Shown here: positions 53,386 through 62,074 of the stretch, piece by piece | Layout of the letters: each line of letters begins with the position of its first letter | Numbering within the stretch: position 1 is the first letter of the stretch | Source of the DNA: JBGTSJ01 sp041940305 | GTDB lineage: Bacteria; Planctomycetota; Planctomycetia; Planctomycetales; Planctomycetaceae | Direction of reading: 5' to 3' | Assembly: GCA_041940305.1 (NCBI GenBank) | Contig: JBGTSJ010000003.1 | Coordinates: 186,001 to 250,000, forward strand | DNA length: 64,000 nt | The notes under the pieces: model-generated | Databases searched by the model: none | The model's input: only the letters and a program-made list of their open reading frames with translations | What the model was told of the DNA's origin: nothing | Position numbers and translations under genes: made by a program

Positions 53386-54504
53386 ATGCCCGCCCTGACG
53401 TTCACGCGCAATGACCAGCCCACCATCGGCGTCGAGGTCGAGTTGCAGCTGGTGGACGGCCAGTCGTACGAATTGACCTGCGCGATTGACGAGATCCTGG
53501 CCGGACGCAACGCCACGCTGGAGAAACGCGTCAAACCGGAGCTGATGCAATGTTACCTGGAGATCAACACCGACGTCTGTCGCAACGTCGCCGAGGTGCG
53601 GAAGGACCTGCAGTCCACGATTGAGCAGTTGTACCGCCTGACCGATCCCCTGGGCGTGCGGCTGTTCTGGGGGGCGACCCATCCCTACTCGTCCTGGCGG
53701 CGGCAGAGCATCACGGTCAACGACCGCTACTACATGCTGGTGGATCTGATGCAGGACATCGCCCGCCGGCTGGTGACGTTCGGCCTGCACGTGCACATCG
53801 GCGTGGAGTCCGGCGACAAGGCGGTGATGGTCTGCGACCGCATGCTGCGGCACCTCCCGCTGCTGCTCGCGCTGTCGGCCAACTCCCCCTTCTGGGAAGG
53901 GCGGCCGACCGGGCTGCACTCCAACCGCTCCAAGATCATGGAGATGCTGCCGACCGCCGGCCTCCCTGTGCAGATGCGCAACTGGAGCGAGTACACCTGG
54001 CTGGTGAATCACCTCGTGGACACCGGCTTCATTCACACCATCCGCGAAATCTGGTGGGACATCCGCCCGCACCACAACTTCGGCACGGTGGAGATCCGCG
54101 TCTGCGACATGCCCCCCAACCTGGAGCAGGTGCTGGCGCTGACGGCCCTCATTCAGTCCATGGTAGTCGCCATCTCGCGCGAGATCGATGAGGGGACGTA
54201 CCAGTCGGAATATCATCCGATGATGGTCGCCCAGAACAAATGGCGGGCTGCGCGCTACGGCGCGGCCGCGAACCTCGTCAACAGCGACGACTACCAGCCG
54301 CGCACCGTGCAGCAATCGGTGAATCAGCTCGTCGATCTCCTGCTGCCGGTCGCGAAAGAACTGCACTGCGCCGACGAACTGCAGTTCTGCCGCCAGTTGC
54401 CGCAACAGACCGGCGCCGAGCAGCAGCTCAAACTGTACGACGAGACGTACAGCCGGCACGAGGTGGTGAAGCGGATGCTGGAACGGCACGAGTGGCGGCG
54501 GTGA
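53386..54504 (+). CDS. YbdK-type carboxylate-amine ligase (glutamate–cysteine ligase family 2)
   Basis: A 372-residue ATP-dependent ligase of the GCS2 family (YbdK group; E. coli YbdK has weak glutamate–cysteine ligase activity). Family signatures are PTIGVEVELQLVDG, ELMQCYLEINTDVC, FGLHVHIGVESGDKAVMVCDRML, LSANSPFWEGRPTGLHSNRSKIME and HHNFGTVEIRVCDMPPNLE. ATG 53386 gives the usual N-terminus. The true substrates cannot be told; other members join amino acids other than cysteine. Confidence 0.9.
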   Translation: MPALTFTRNDQPTIGVEVELQLVDGQSYELTCAIDEILAGRNATLEKRVKPELMQCYLEINTDVCRNVAEVRKDLQSTIEQLYRLTDPLGVRLFWGATHPYSSWRRQSITVNDRYYMLVDLMQDIARRLVTFGLHVHIGVESGDKAVMVCDRMLRHLPLLLALSANSPFWEGRPTGLHSNRSKIMEMLPTAGLPVQMRNWSEYTWLVNHLVDTGFIHTIREIWWDIRPHHNFGTVEIRVCDMPPNLEQVLALTALIQSMVVAISREIDEGTYQSEYHPMMVAQNKWRAARYGAAANLVNSDDYQPRTVQQSVNQLVDLLLPVAKELHCADELQFCRQLPQQTGAEQQLKLYDETYSRHEVVKRMLERHEWRR

Positions 54505-54557
54505 GCGAATCGGGCTGTCGTCAAAGGACGTGACCGGTAGAATGGTGGTCGTCGGCG

Positions 54558-54800
54558 ATGCCGTACTATCGATTCCTGTCGAATGACGAGAACATCGACC
54601 ACCTGGCGCAGCATGGGATCACGCCGGCCGAGTTCGAGTCCGTCGAGGAGAATCCCGAAGACCAGGATGTGAGCTGGTCGACCGGATTGCCTGTCGCATT
54701 CGGGTATACGGATGACGGTCGCTACATCATCGCGGTGTACGAATTACTGGACGACTGGACTGTCAATCCGGTGACGGCTTACGAAGTTTCAGAATCATGA
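54558..54800 (+). CDS. BrnT/DUF4258-like small protein (candidate toxin)
   Basis: An 80-residue protein that begins MPYYRFLSNDENIDHLAQHGITPAEFESVEENP and ends YEVSES. The core, (GLPVAFGYTDDGRYIIAVYELLDDWTVNPVTAYEV), has the strand pattern of small RNase-type toxins (BrnT or DUF4258 groups) as I know them. It shares a 4-nt ATGA overlap with the next gene, which encodes a helix-turn-helix protein; this arrangement is typical of toxin–antitoxin pairs. The family call is tentative, because the His residues of BrnT are not fully visible here. Confidence 0.6.
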   Translation: MPYYRFLSNDENIDHLAQHGITPAEFESVEENPEDQDVSWSTGLPVAFGYTDDGRYIIAVYELLDDWTVNPVTAYEVSES

Positions 54801-55132
54801 GTTCGGCCATGCCACGCGACTCACAGAATCCACCGGACGGCGAGAATCGGCAGGAGCGAACCGCAGAACAGCGCCGCCGGATCGCTGACGAACTCCCCGA
54901 CCTGACCCGTCGCAACAAGCTGGCGCGCGAGGCGAAGGGGGAACCGACGCTCAGTGGCGAGCTGCGTCGGGCTGTCCACACCAGCGAAGTGCCGTTGGCC
55001 GAGCTTGCAGACGCGGCGGGAATCACTCCAGTGATGCTCAGCGAGTTCCTGACCGGTGAAAGAACGTTGCGCTCGGACGTCCTGGACCGGTTGGCGCACG
55101 CTCTGGGATACGCCTTGAAGCCGGGTACCTGA
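54797..55132 (+). CDS. Helix-turn-helix protein (candidate antitoxin)
   Basis: A 111-residue protein with an N-terminal hydrophilic, Arg/Glu-rich part (about 1–45) and a C-terminal XRE-like HTH: LSGELRRAVHTSEVPLAELADAAGITPVMLSEFLTGERTLRSDVLDRLAHALGYAL. It overlaps the small toxin-like gene upstream by 4 nt. In known pairs the antitoxin also represses the operon through such an HTH. ATG 54797 is the overlapping start; an ATG at 54809 is an alternative. It could also be a plain regulator of the small protein. Confidence 0.65.
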   Translation: MSSAMPRDSQNPPDGENRQERTAEQRRRIADELPDLTRRNKLAREAKGEPTLSGELRRAVHTSEVPLAELADAAGITPVMLSEFLTGERTLRSDVLDRLAHALGYALKPGT

Positions 55133-55142
55133 GCGAGTCGCA

Positions 55143-55622
55143 ATGCCGCCGCGGCCTCCCCCTTCGGCCCACAAACTCGTCGATGTCGATCTCGACACGC
55201 TCGCCGCACTGCAGTTGTTCCTCGGCATGTCGCAGGCCGATGCGTACGAGATGTACGCGCTGCAGAGCAGAGGCGCGCAGGAACTGAGAGACCTGTCGGC
55301 GACCGGCTTCGAATTCTACCTGGAGCCGGCCGTCCGGTATGTCACGTCGCCGCATGCGGACGGGGACTGGGAGATCCTCCTGTTCCTGCTGGGGTCCGTT
55401 GCTCATCAGATCCAGCACCGCAGGATCACCGACGATGCCGCTCGATTGATCCGGGAACTCGTGAACCACATCCAATCGAACATGGACAAGTTCCACGTCG
55501 AGCAGACTCGGAATGGCCCCTTCATCACCGACTCCGCCGGCACACGGGAGCAGTTGGCCGAGATCGAAACGGAGCTCCGCCTGCTCGAGGATCGGGGTGA
55601 GTACTGGCCCCTTGACCGCTGA
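55143..55622 (+). CDS. Hypothetical protein, 159 residues
   Basis: A soluble, mostly helical protein that I do not recognise. Landmarks are LFLGMSQADAYEMYALQSRGAQELRDL, FEFYLEPAVRYVTSPHADGDWEILLFLLGSVAHQI and ETELRLLEDRGEYWPLDR. It starts 10 bp after the antitoxin-like gene on the same strand, and could be a third gene of that unit, but nothing in the sequence links it. No membrane segment or signal peptide. Confidence 0.6.
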   Translation: MPPRPPPSAHKLVDVDLDTLAALQLFLGMSQADAYEMYALQSRGAQELRDLSATGFEFYLEPAVRYVTSPHADGDWEILLFLLGSVAHQIQHRRITDDAARLIRELVNHIQSNMDKFHVEQTRNGPFITDSAGTREQLAEIETELRLLEDRGEYWPLDR

Positions 55623-55765
55623 TTGCGGGCTGGAAGGCAGAATGTGGCACTGCTTCTCAATTGGGGCGTCATCCGATATCGTGCCCTAAGAGCAAACATC
55701 GTCGCTGCATGGGCGACCGGGCGCCGAATGTGAGGCCTCACGGATCGCGAGGAGAATACAGATCA

Positions 55766-56326
55766 ATGGACCAGGACGAGATACTGCTGGACGCCGAGGA
55801 CCGCATGGACAAGGCGGTCAAGATCTTTCACGACCAGCTCCAAGGGTTGCGGACCGGCCGGGCGAACCCGGGTCTCGTGGATTCGATCCGCGTCAACTAC
55901 TACGGCTCGCCGACGCCGATGAAGCAGCTGGCCCAGATCAGCGTCCCGGAGCCGCAGCAGATCGTGATCCGCCCCTTCGACGCCGGCGTGCTCAGCGACA
56001 TCGTCAAGGCGATCCAGTCCAGCGACGCCGGCCTCGCGCCGAACTCCGACGGCCGGCTGATCCGCCTCAACATCCCGCCGCTCTCCACCGAGCGCCGCCG
56101 TGAGATGGCGACGCGCATCGGCAAGTTTGCGGAAGAAGCGCGCGTCGCGATCCGCAACGTACGCCGGGACGCCAACAAGCATGCGGACCAGTCGCAGAAG
56201 GACAAGGTCCTGACAGAGGACGACTGCGAAACGGCCAAGACGAAAATCCAGGACCTGACCAAGTCTTACGAGGGGAAGGTCAACGACATGGCGGCCGCCA
56301 AAGAGAAAGAGATCATGGAGGAGTAG
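55766..56326 (+). CDS. frr: Ribosome recycling factor
   Basis: A 186-residue L-shaped factor that splits post-termination ribosomes with EF-G. ATG 55766 follows a GAGGAG site. Signatures are FHDQLQGLRTGRANPGLVDSIRVNYYGSPTPMKQLAQISVPEPQQIVIRPFD and the helical arm RVAIRNVRRDANKH, LTKSYEGKVNDMAAAKEKEIMEE. The full length matches the family. It stands as a single gene, bounded by a strong terminator, without the usual pyrH or tsf neighbour. Confidence 0.97.
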   Translation: MDQDEILLDAEDRMDKAVKIFHDQLQGLRTGRANPGLVDSIRVNYYGSPTPMKQLAQISVPEPQQIVIRPFDAGVLSDIVKAIQSSDAGLAPNSDGRLIRLNIPPLSTERRREMATRIGKFAEEARVAIRNVRRDANKHADQSQKDKVLTEDDCETAKTKIQDLTKSYEGKVNDMAAAKEKEIMEE

Positions 56327-56354
56327 ACCGCCGCTGCGTCCCTGCTGTTTACTC

Positions 56355-56386
56355 AACCCCGGCGTCCCGCGGACGCCGGGGTTTTT
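56355..56386 (+). terminator. Rho-independent terminator after frr
   Basis: A perfect 12-bp stem AACCCCGGCGTC / GACGCCGGGGTT with loop CCGCG, followed by a T-run, 28 nt after the stop. Confidence 0.9.
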
Positions 56387-56753
56387 GCGTCGCATGGCGG
56401 ACGCGCTGCGGAGTGTCATGCGGCTGGCGCGTGTCATTCCCGTGCTCGAAGGCGTTCGATCGGGCATGACGGGCGCAACCGTCACCCGCGTTGCGATCGT
56501 CGCAGCAGTTGCGTCAGGGGGGATCGTCGCCAGCGGTTAATCGGCGCAGCGTGCATCGTGCGCATGCCCGGCGCGCGGATGATGCACAACGGTCCGATCC
56601 GGCCGTTTCCGCAGGGCCGAACGCAACGCGCAGTCCGATTCTGATCGTGGGCCGCGTTGAACGCTCCGTGAGGAGATTGTGCGTCAATCGACGTATAGCG
56701 GACCTCGGAGCCGCCGGACTCATCAACGTCGGAATGCGCGATCGGACGGAATC
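56387..56753. other. 367-bp intergenic region
   Basis: Between the frr terminator and the lipoprotein gene. ORFs here lack ribosome-binding sites and coding bias. I see no RNA gene or hairpin. Confidence 0.4.
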
Positions 56754-57356
56754 ATGAACAGGAAACGCACCCTGCTGACCCTCTGCGGACTGGCGACCGC
56801 CGGTTCGCTCTGCCTCACGGGATGCGCCACCCAGCGGGCCGAAACGGGCACAGCCTCGGGCTGGTCGGCCATGCTCTTCCCATGGCGGAATCTGGCCGCA
56901 GATTCGGAATCATTGTCAGAACCCCCCGAACCCCCACCATATGACCCGGCGGCATCGGCTCAATTGCCCGGCTCCCGTCGCGAACCGGTGTACTCCAATC
57001 CAGGAGAGTATTACCAGCCGCGGTCGACGGCGCCGCAGCCGTACGAGTTGATCCAACCCCCGCCGGCTCCTCCCGCCTCCGATTCCGGCTTCTTCGAGAC
57101 CGAAGCGGACGCCGGCAACAATGACGCGCACCGCACTTCGCGCCCTCAGCCGCTGCAGCCGACGTCGGAGAGTGACGAGCCTTCGCGGCTGCGGGACCTG
57201 TTCGACGCCGTCCGCGGCCGGCGCACGTCCCCCCCCGTGCAGCGCATTCCGCTGGAAGGACCGGTCGCTGCGGGTCCGCACGCACCCCGCGCTCAGACCG
57301 TCGGTTTCGACATCCCCGAACCCGTCCTCCTTAGGCAGCCCGAGTTCGTCGAGTGA
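56754..57356 (+). CDS. Pro-rich lipoprotein of unknown function
   Basis: A 200-residue lipoprotein starting at ATG 56754. The signal MNRKRTLLTLCGLATAGSLCLTGC has a lipobox LTGC, with Cys24 as the lipid-modified residue. The mature part is Pro/Ser/Glu-rich and of low complexity (PPEPPPYDPAASAQLPGSRREPVYSN, then PYELIQPPPAPPAS), so mostly disordered, ending with SRLRDLFDAVRGRR and VGFDIPEPVLLRQPEFVE. Probably anchored in a membrane and reaching into the periplasm; function unknown. Confidence 0.7.
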   Translation: MNRKRTLLTLCGLATAGSLCLTGCATQRAETGTASGWSAMLFPWRNLAADSESLSEPPEPPPYDPAASAQLPGSRREPVYSNPGEYYQPRSTAPQPYELIQPPPAPPASDSGFFETEADAGNNDAHRTSRPQPLQPTSESDEPSRLRDLFDAVRGRRTSPPVQRIPLEGPVAAGPHAPRAQTVGFDIPEPVLLRQPEFVE

Positions 57357-57516
57357 TTGAACATGCGACGAATCCGGCGGCTTGTCACGTCACACGACCA
57401 TAAACGCACTGACACGCGTAAAACGCTGGCTGCGAATCCTCACTCCAATGCCACGTCATTCCTGAAACTCAGCCGGGCCGTCAGCGCATCAACGTCGCCT
57501 GTATCCCCCGTCGATC

Positions 57517-58800
57517 TCAGCCGGTCGTCGTCTCCAACCGGGGCAGCCGAAGACTCAACAATCCCGCCGCCAGGCTCGCCGCCGCCAGCACGTAGAACGC
57601 ATCGGCCAGCGATCCGTACGTCGTGAACAGCTTCACCGCTCCCGCCACCACGATCCCGGCGGTGCCCCAGCTCACACCCATCGTGATCGAACTGGCCGCG
57701 CGCGGATGATGCGGGAGCATCTGCTGACCGAAGCTGATAAACACCGGCATCGCCACACCGAGGACGAACCCGGTCAGGCTCATCACGGCTGGCAGAGCCG
57801 CTTGCGGCACATGCGGAATCGCCGCCAGGCACGGTACCGCTGCCAGCGGCAACACCCAGAGCACGCCCCGCTCCCAGCGCTGCCGCACCAGCAGGGCGCA
57901 GATAATGCTGCCGGAGCCCACGCCGAACATGAACGCCGACTGCAGCGCGCCGATCTGCTCCCGGTCGGTAATCCAGTACGCCACCACCAGCGGCACTCCG
58001 ATCGCCGGGACGATCCGCAGCGTGCCCACCGACAGCAGCAGCGCCCACACACCGGCCTCTCGCTGAGCCGCACCGTCGTGTCTCGCGGATCGGCTGCGGG
58101 CCGGCGGCGAGGGCAAGTGGGCCCGCTGCGTCCACAGGCAGCCGAGTGCGAACAGGCCGACGGCGCCGCACCACAGCAGGACGCTCAACCCGAACGCCGA
58201 CGTCAGCCGCGCCGACAGGTACGGGCCGATCGACTGTCCGAGGTATCCGCACAGAGCGAAGACCGCCATCATCCGGCTGCGACGGCTGGGGAACGTCATG
58301 CCGGCCGCCGCCGCCCCCTCGGGATGAAACGCGGCGATCCCCAGCCCGCCGACTACCAGCAGCAGCCCCAGCATCCACTCCGACTGAGCAATCCCCGACA
58401 GCCCGACACACACGATGCCGACCAGTGGACCCGCCCACACCAGCCACCGCCGCGGCGCGCGGTCGGCCCACCAGGCGAACAGCAATTGTGCGAATGACGT
58501 CGCCGCGCTCCAGCCGACGTACACCCACAGCAGGCCGCCCCGCTCGATGCGGAGATGATCTTCAAATCCCTGCCACAGGGGATTCACCGAGCCGGCCGAC
58601 ACATCCACCAGAAAGTGCGTCGCCGCCAGCAGGCAGATGGCGATCAGCGGAGAAGCGGCCGCCGCAGCTGCCTCCCCCGCCGACGATTCGCTGTCGACCA
58701 TCGACGCCGCATCCGGTGCCGCGACGGCTTCGAACTCATCCGCGACGTCGTCACACTCAGGTGTCCACGTCGCCTCATTCACGATGCCGTCACTGCGCAC
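57517..58800 (-). CDS. MFS transporter
   Basis: A 427-residue transporter with about twelve membrane helices, starting at GTG 58800 (GTG 58782 is possible). Conserved segments are FAWWADRAPRRWLVWAGPLVG, the loop after helix 2 with the MFS Asp/Arg signature, GGLGIAAFHPEGAAAAGMTFPSRRSRMMAVFALCGYLG and VPLVVAYWITDREQIG. It is closest to the fosmidomycin-resistance type of MFS protein as I recognise it. An acidic N-terminal tail (about 45 residues) precedes helix 1. The start overlaps the FIST gene by 11 nt, so the pair is coupled. Confidence 0.85.
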   Translation of the reverse strand: MRSDGIVNEATWTPECDDVADEFEAVAAPDAASMVDSESSAGEAAAAAASPLIAICLLAATHFLVDVSAGSVNPLWQGFEDHLRIERGGLLWVYVGWSAATSFAQLLFAWWADRAPRRWLVWAGPLVGIVCVGLSGIAQSEWMLGLLLVVGGLGIAAFHPEGAAAAGMTFPSRRSRMMAVFALCGYLGQSIGPYLSARLTSAFGLSVLLWCGAVGLFALGCLWTQRAHLPSPPARSRSARHDGAAQREAGVWALLLSVGTLRIVPAIGVPLVVAYWITDREQIGALQSAFMFGVGSGSIICALLVRQRWERGVLWVLPLAAVPCLAAIPHVPQAALPAVMSLTGFVLGVAMPVFISFGQQMLPHHPRAASSITMGVSWGTAGIVVAGAVKLFTTYGSLADAFYVLAAASLAAGLLSLRLPRLETTTG

Positions 58801-59977
58801 GGGCGTCCCCTGCAACAGGGTCCGAGAACAGCGCGACGCTCGCCGTGAAGCCGTGCAGATGATTCGTGCCGGAGACCGGTCCCAGCTCTCCCATCGCGAA
58901 GAAGCCGGCCAGCGGCAACGGCCCCGCCTGTTCCTGGATGACCTGCGCATCATGATGCGGCTGCGCGAACATTCGGGTGCCGCGGCCGTTGCAACTGAAC
59001 AGCAGCGCCGCGTCCGGCGCACCGCCGCTCGCCAGGGACGAGGCGAGCAAAGCCTGCAGGTCTTCATCCGCCGCCTCTGCGTCGCGGACATGAAACTGCA
59101 CGGTCTGCCCCGGCCGCACCATGTTCCCGAGTGCAAGCGCGCCGCTCTCCCGGTCGCCCCCAACGACATTTGCGATCAGGAAATCGCCCCGTTCGAACTT
59201 CTCCTGCGCCGCATCGATCGCAATGCCGACGTGCGGCCCGCGCTGCAGCAGTTCGCGATCCCGCTGAGAGGCCGCGTCGAACACTTCCTGCAGGCACAGC
59301 ATCGCCGGACGTCCGCCCAGCTCCATCACCACATTGCGATCGGTCCGGGTCGCGACGAAGGTTGGACCCACCGGGCGGCAGCCCTGTGAAACGACCGAGC
59401 GCACTTCCACCCCCGGCCCGATCAACAGTCCAACGCCGCCGGCATGCAGCGACTGGCTCCCCCAGTAGAGACGGTTATCCCCCGGCGCAGCCGCGCCGCT
59501 CGCCATCCCTCCGACCAGCGGCAGACTCGGGTACTCCTCCGACATCCGTTCCATCACCGAGTCCGTCGCGCAGGAGAACGGATCTCCGAGGACGATTGCG
59601 ACCGACGGCTCTGCAAAATCGTCCACCGTCGGCAACCCCTGGCAGAGCAGGCCATCGGGAGTCCGTTCGAACGCAAAGTGAAACGAATGCAGCGCGGTGC
59701 CGGGGAGTGACGCCGCCCATAAGCTCAGTGCCGGGCGTCGTTCCAGTTCTTCGCCGCCGCCGATCACCGTCTCGCACGTGCAGCCGATCAGATGCCGCGC
59801 GTTCAAACGCTCCTGCACCAGCTGCGGCAGCTCTTCGCATTCGGCATGATGCGCCGAGACGAACAGCACGGCGGCGTCGATCGGCTCTCCACGACGTTGC
59901 TTGAGGACAGCGTTGACGGCCGCTTCCGCGGCGGCCCGCGAGTCGGCAAGCGTGTTGTGGCTGGCGGCGAACGGCAT
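58790..59977 (-). CDS. FIST-domain sensor protein
   Basis: A 395-residue protein with FIST_N (about 25–210; DAAVLFVSAHHAECEELPQLVQERLNARHLIGCTCETVIGGGEE, then FSCATDSVMERMSEEYPSLPLVGGMASG) and FIST_C (about 230–380; DVLQEVFDAASQRDRE-like, then GALLFSCNGRGTRMF and PLPLAGFFAMGELGPVSGTNHLHGFTAS). FIST domains bind small ligands, probably amino acids, and often sit in signalling proteins. This one has no output domain, so it may act with a partner. It overlaps the MFS transporter gene, which hints at transport or sensing of the same ligand. Confidence 0.9.
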   Translation of the reverse strand: MPFAASHNTLADSRAAAEAAVNAVLKQRRGEPIDAAVLFVSAHHAECEELPQLVQERLNARHLIGCTCETVIGGGEELERRPALSLWAASLPGTALHSFHFAFERTPDGLLCQGLPTVDDFAEPSVAIVLGDPFSCATDSVMERMSEEYPSLPLVGGMASGAAAPGDNRLYWGSQSLHAGGVGLLIGPGVEVRSVVSQGCRPVGPTFVATRTDRNVVMELGGRPAMLCLQEVFDAASQRDRELLQRGPHVGIAIDAAQEKFERGDFLIANVVGGDRESGALALGNMVRPGQTVQFHVRDAEAADEDLQALLASSLASGGAPDAALLFSCNGRGTRMFAQPHHDAQVIQEQAGPLPLAGFFAMGELGPVSGTNHLHGFTASVALFSDPVAGDARAQ

Positions 59978-60197
59978 GAGGACGATCGGTCTCGGCGTGA
60001 TTGGAACGTCGCATTATAGCGGAGCGCCCGCGTCGAGAACCGTTCCGGCCGGAATGATCCGCATCTTCTCCGGATTCCGTTCGGAACCCGTTCTCGCGGT
60101 GGCTCGGCATGTCGGGCGAGCCCGGCTCGTCGACCGGCGGGTTCCGCCATTCGGCGTTCCCGTCGGCGGGAAGCGCGTGCATTACGAATCCTTCTTA

Positions 60198-60226
60198 TTG
60201 TCGGGCGTCGAAACCGGCAGTAGAAT
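60198..60226 (+). promoter_or_regulatory. Candidate sigma-70-like promoter for the PAS-GAF-REC gene
   Basis: TTGTCG (60198–60203), 17-nt spacer, TAGAAT (60221–60226), 39 nt before the GTG start. Hexamers match at four and five of six positions, with ideal spacing. Confidence 0.4.
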
Positions 60227-60265
60227 TCAATGCTTGCCGGTCAGTTGAGGTGAAATACGCACGCA

Positions 60266-61963
60266 GTGTCGCAGCGACCCAAGGTACTCGTCTTCGGAGG
60301 CAAGCCGGCTGAAATCACGCCGGTCACCGGAGAGTTGATGGAGCGGTGTCATGTCATCGCCGTCGATGATCTCGCCGAGGGTCTGTCACTGCTGAACGCC
60401 GGAAACGTGCAGGGCGTCTGCACCGTCGACCGCCAGCTCACATCCGCCGAGTTCCTCCTCGAGACCGGCGGCGTCCTCCAACTTCTTCCCGACGGCATCG
60501 CCCTCATCGATGTCGACTCCCGCATCCTGTGGTGCAACGACCACTTCCAGGCGCTGGCGAAGCGGACGGAGTCGCCGGTCGGCGCCGACTTCCTCGACGC
60601 CTTCGGCACCCCCGAGATCCTCGGACCCGACTTCTGTCCCGTGCATACGGCACTCGGCTCCGGCGAAACCGCCCGCAGCACGCTGAGGCTCGCTGAGAAA
60701 TCCTACGTCCAGCTCGACGTCACTCCCGTCCCCGACGCGCAGCGCGACTTCCCCAGCTACCTCATCGCCGTCGTCCGCGACGTCTCCGACGAAGTCGTCC
60801 AGCGGCAGATGCTCAATGCGGTCTACCAGGCCGGCCTCGAACTCGGCGACCTGCAGCCCCAGGAAGTCCTCGACATGTCCGTCGAGGAGCGGATCGAACT
60901 GCTCAAGTCCAAGATCCTGCACTACACGCAGGACGTGCTCAAGTTCGAAACCATCGAGATCCGGCTGCTCGAACCGGAAACGGACAGGCTCAAGCCGCTG
61001 CTCGAAGTCGGCATGGATCCCCAGGCCGCCCAGCGTGAACTCTTTGCCCGGGCCGAAGACAACGGAGTCACCGGCTTCGTCGCCGCCACCGGCCGCAGCT
61101 ACCTCTGCGACGACATCACCAAGGACAAGCTCTATCTCCCCGGCGCTCCCGGCGCCTGCAGCTCGCTCACCGTCCCGCTGATCCTGCACGACCAGGTCCT
61201 CGGCACCTTCAACGTCGAAAGCCCCCGCTGCGCCGCCTTCAGCCAGCACGACCTCCAGTTCCTCGAACTGTTCTGCCGCGAAGTCGCCATTGCGCTCAAC
61301 ACCCTCAACCTGCTCGTCGTCGAGAAAGCCACCACCGCCGCCGCGAGCACCGAACGCATGCTCTGCGAGATCGCGGCTCCCGTTGACGAGATTCTCAACG
61401 ACGCCGCCTGGGTGCTGGAGCGGTCGCAGGGACAGGACGGCATCGTCACCGAGCGGCTCAAGCACATCGTCCAGCAGACGCGCGAAATCCGCGAAGCCGT
61501 GCAGAAGGTCGGCCAGTCCGTCTCGCCGGAACTCAGCCGCGCCGGGATCATCCAGGAGAACAGTCACCCCGCCCTCAAGTCGCGCCGCATCCTCGTCGCC
61601 GACAGCGACAGCGGCGTGCGGCGGGCCGCTCACGAACTCCTCGGACGCTACGGCTGCGTCGTCGAAACGGCCCACAGCGGAGAGGAAGCCCTGCTGATGG
61701 TCCGGGCCTTCCATTACGACGCCGTCATCGCCGACATCCGCCTCCCCGACATGAACGGCGCAGACTGCTTCCGCCGCATCCGCGAGTCACACGAACTCCT
61801 GCCCGTCATCCTGATGACCGGCTTCGGCTACGACTCCACGCACTCCATCGTCAAGGCCCGCCAGATGGGCCTCCAGGCGGTCCTCTACAAGCCCTTCCGC
61901 CTCGACCAGCTTCTCGCCGCCGTCGAACAGGCCGTCAGCGGACCTGTCCCGTCCCTGACGTAG
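60266..61963 (+). CDS. PAS–GAF–receiver signalling protein without a kinase domain
   Basis: A 565-residue cytoplasmic protein from GTG 60266. A short N-terminal response-regulator-like segment (about 1–60) is followed by a PAS domain (about 65–170; IALIDVDSRILWCNDHFQALAKR), a GAF domain (about 190–355; ENGVTGFVAATGRSYLCDDITKDKLYLPG, VPLILHDQVLGTFNVESP), a helical linker (about 370–425) that resembles a dimerisation helix pair without the phosphorylatable His, and a C-terminal receiver (about 440–560) with the phospho-Asp490 in VIADIRLPDMNG and YKPF. There is no HATPase. It may act as a phospho-acceptor hub for a separate kinase; that is inferred. Confidence 0.88.
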   Translation: MSQRPKVLVFGGKPAEITPVTGELMERCHVIAVDDLAEGLSLLNAGNVQGVCTVDRQLTSAEFLLETGGVLQLLPDGIALIDVDSRILWCNDHFQALAKRTESPVGADFLDAFGTPEILGPDFCPVHTALGSGETARSTLRLAEKSYVQLDVTPVPDAQRDFPSYLIAVVRDVSDEVVQRQMLNAVYQAGLELGDLQPQEVLDMSVEERIELLKSKILHYTQDVLKFETIEIRLLEPETDRLKPLLEVGMDPQAAQRELFARAEDNGVTGFVAATGRSYLCDDITKDKLYLPGAPGACSSLTVPLILHDQVLGTFNVESPRCAAFSQHDLQFLELFCREVAIALNTLNLLVVEKATTAAASTERMLCEIAAPVDEILNDAAWVLERSQGQDGIVTERLKHIVQQTREIREAVQKVGQSVSPELSRAGIIQENSHPALKSRRILVADSDSGVRRAAHELLGRYGCVVETAHSGEEALLMVRAFHYDAVIADIRLPDMNGADCFRRIRESHELLPVILMTGFGYDSTHSIVKARQMGLQAVLYKPFRLDQLLAAVEQAVSGPVPSLT

Positions 61964-62074
61964 ATTCCGGCGTCGCTCCCAATCAAAGTAGCCGGGTCAA
62001 CCCGTGATCCGGAATCAGCGCGCGTCGGATATTCGACGTCCCGAGCCAGTTGCCTCGCGTCAAAGCCAGCACCG

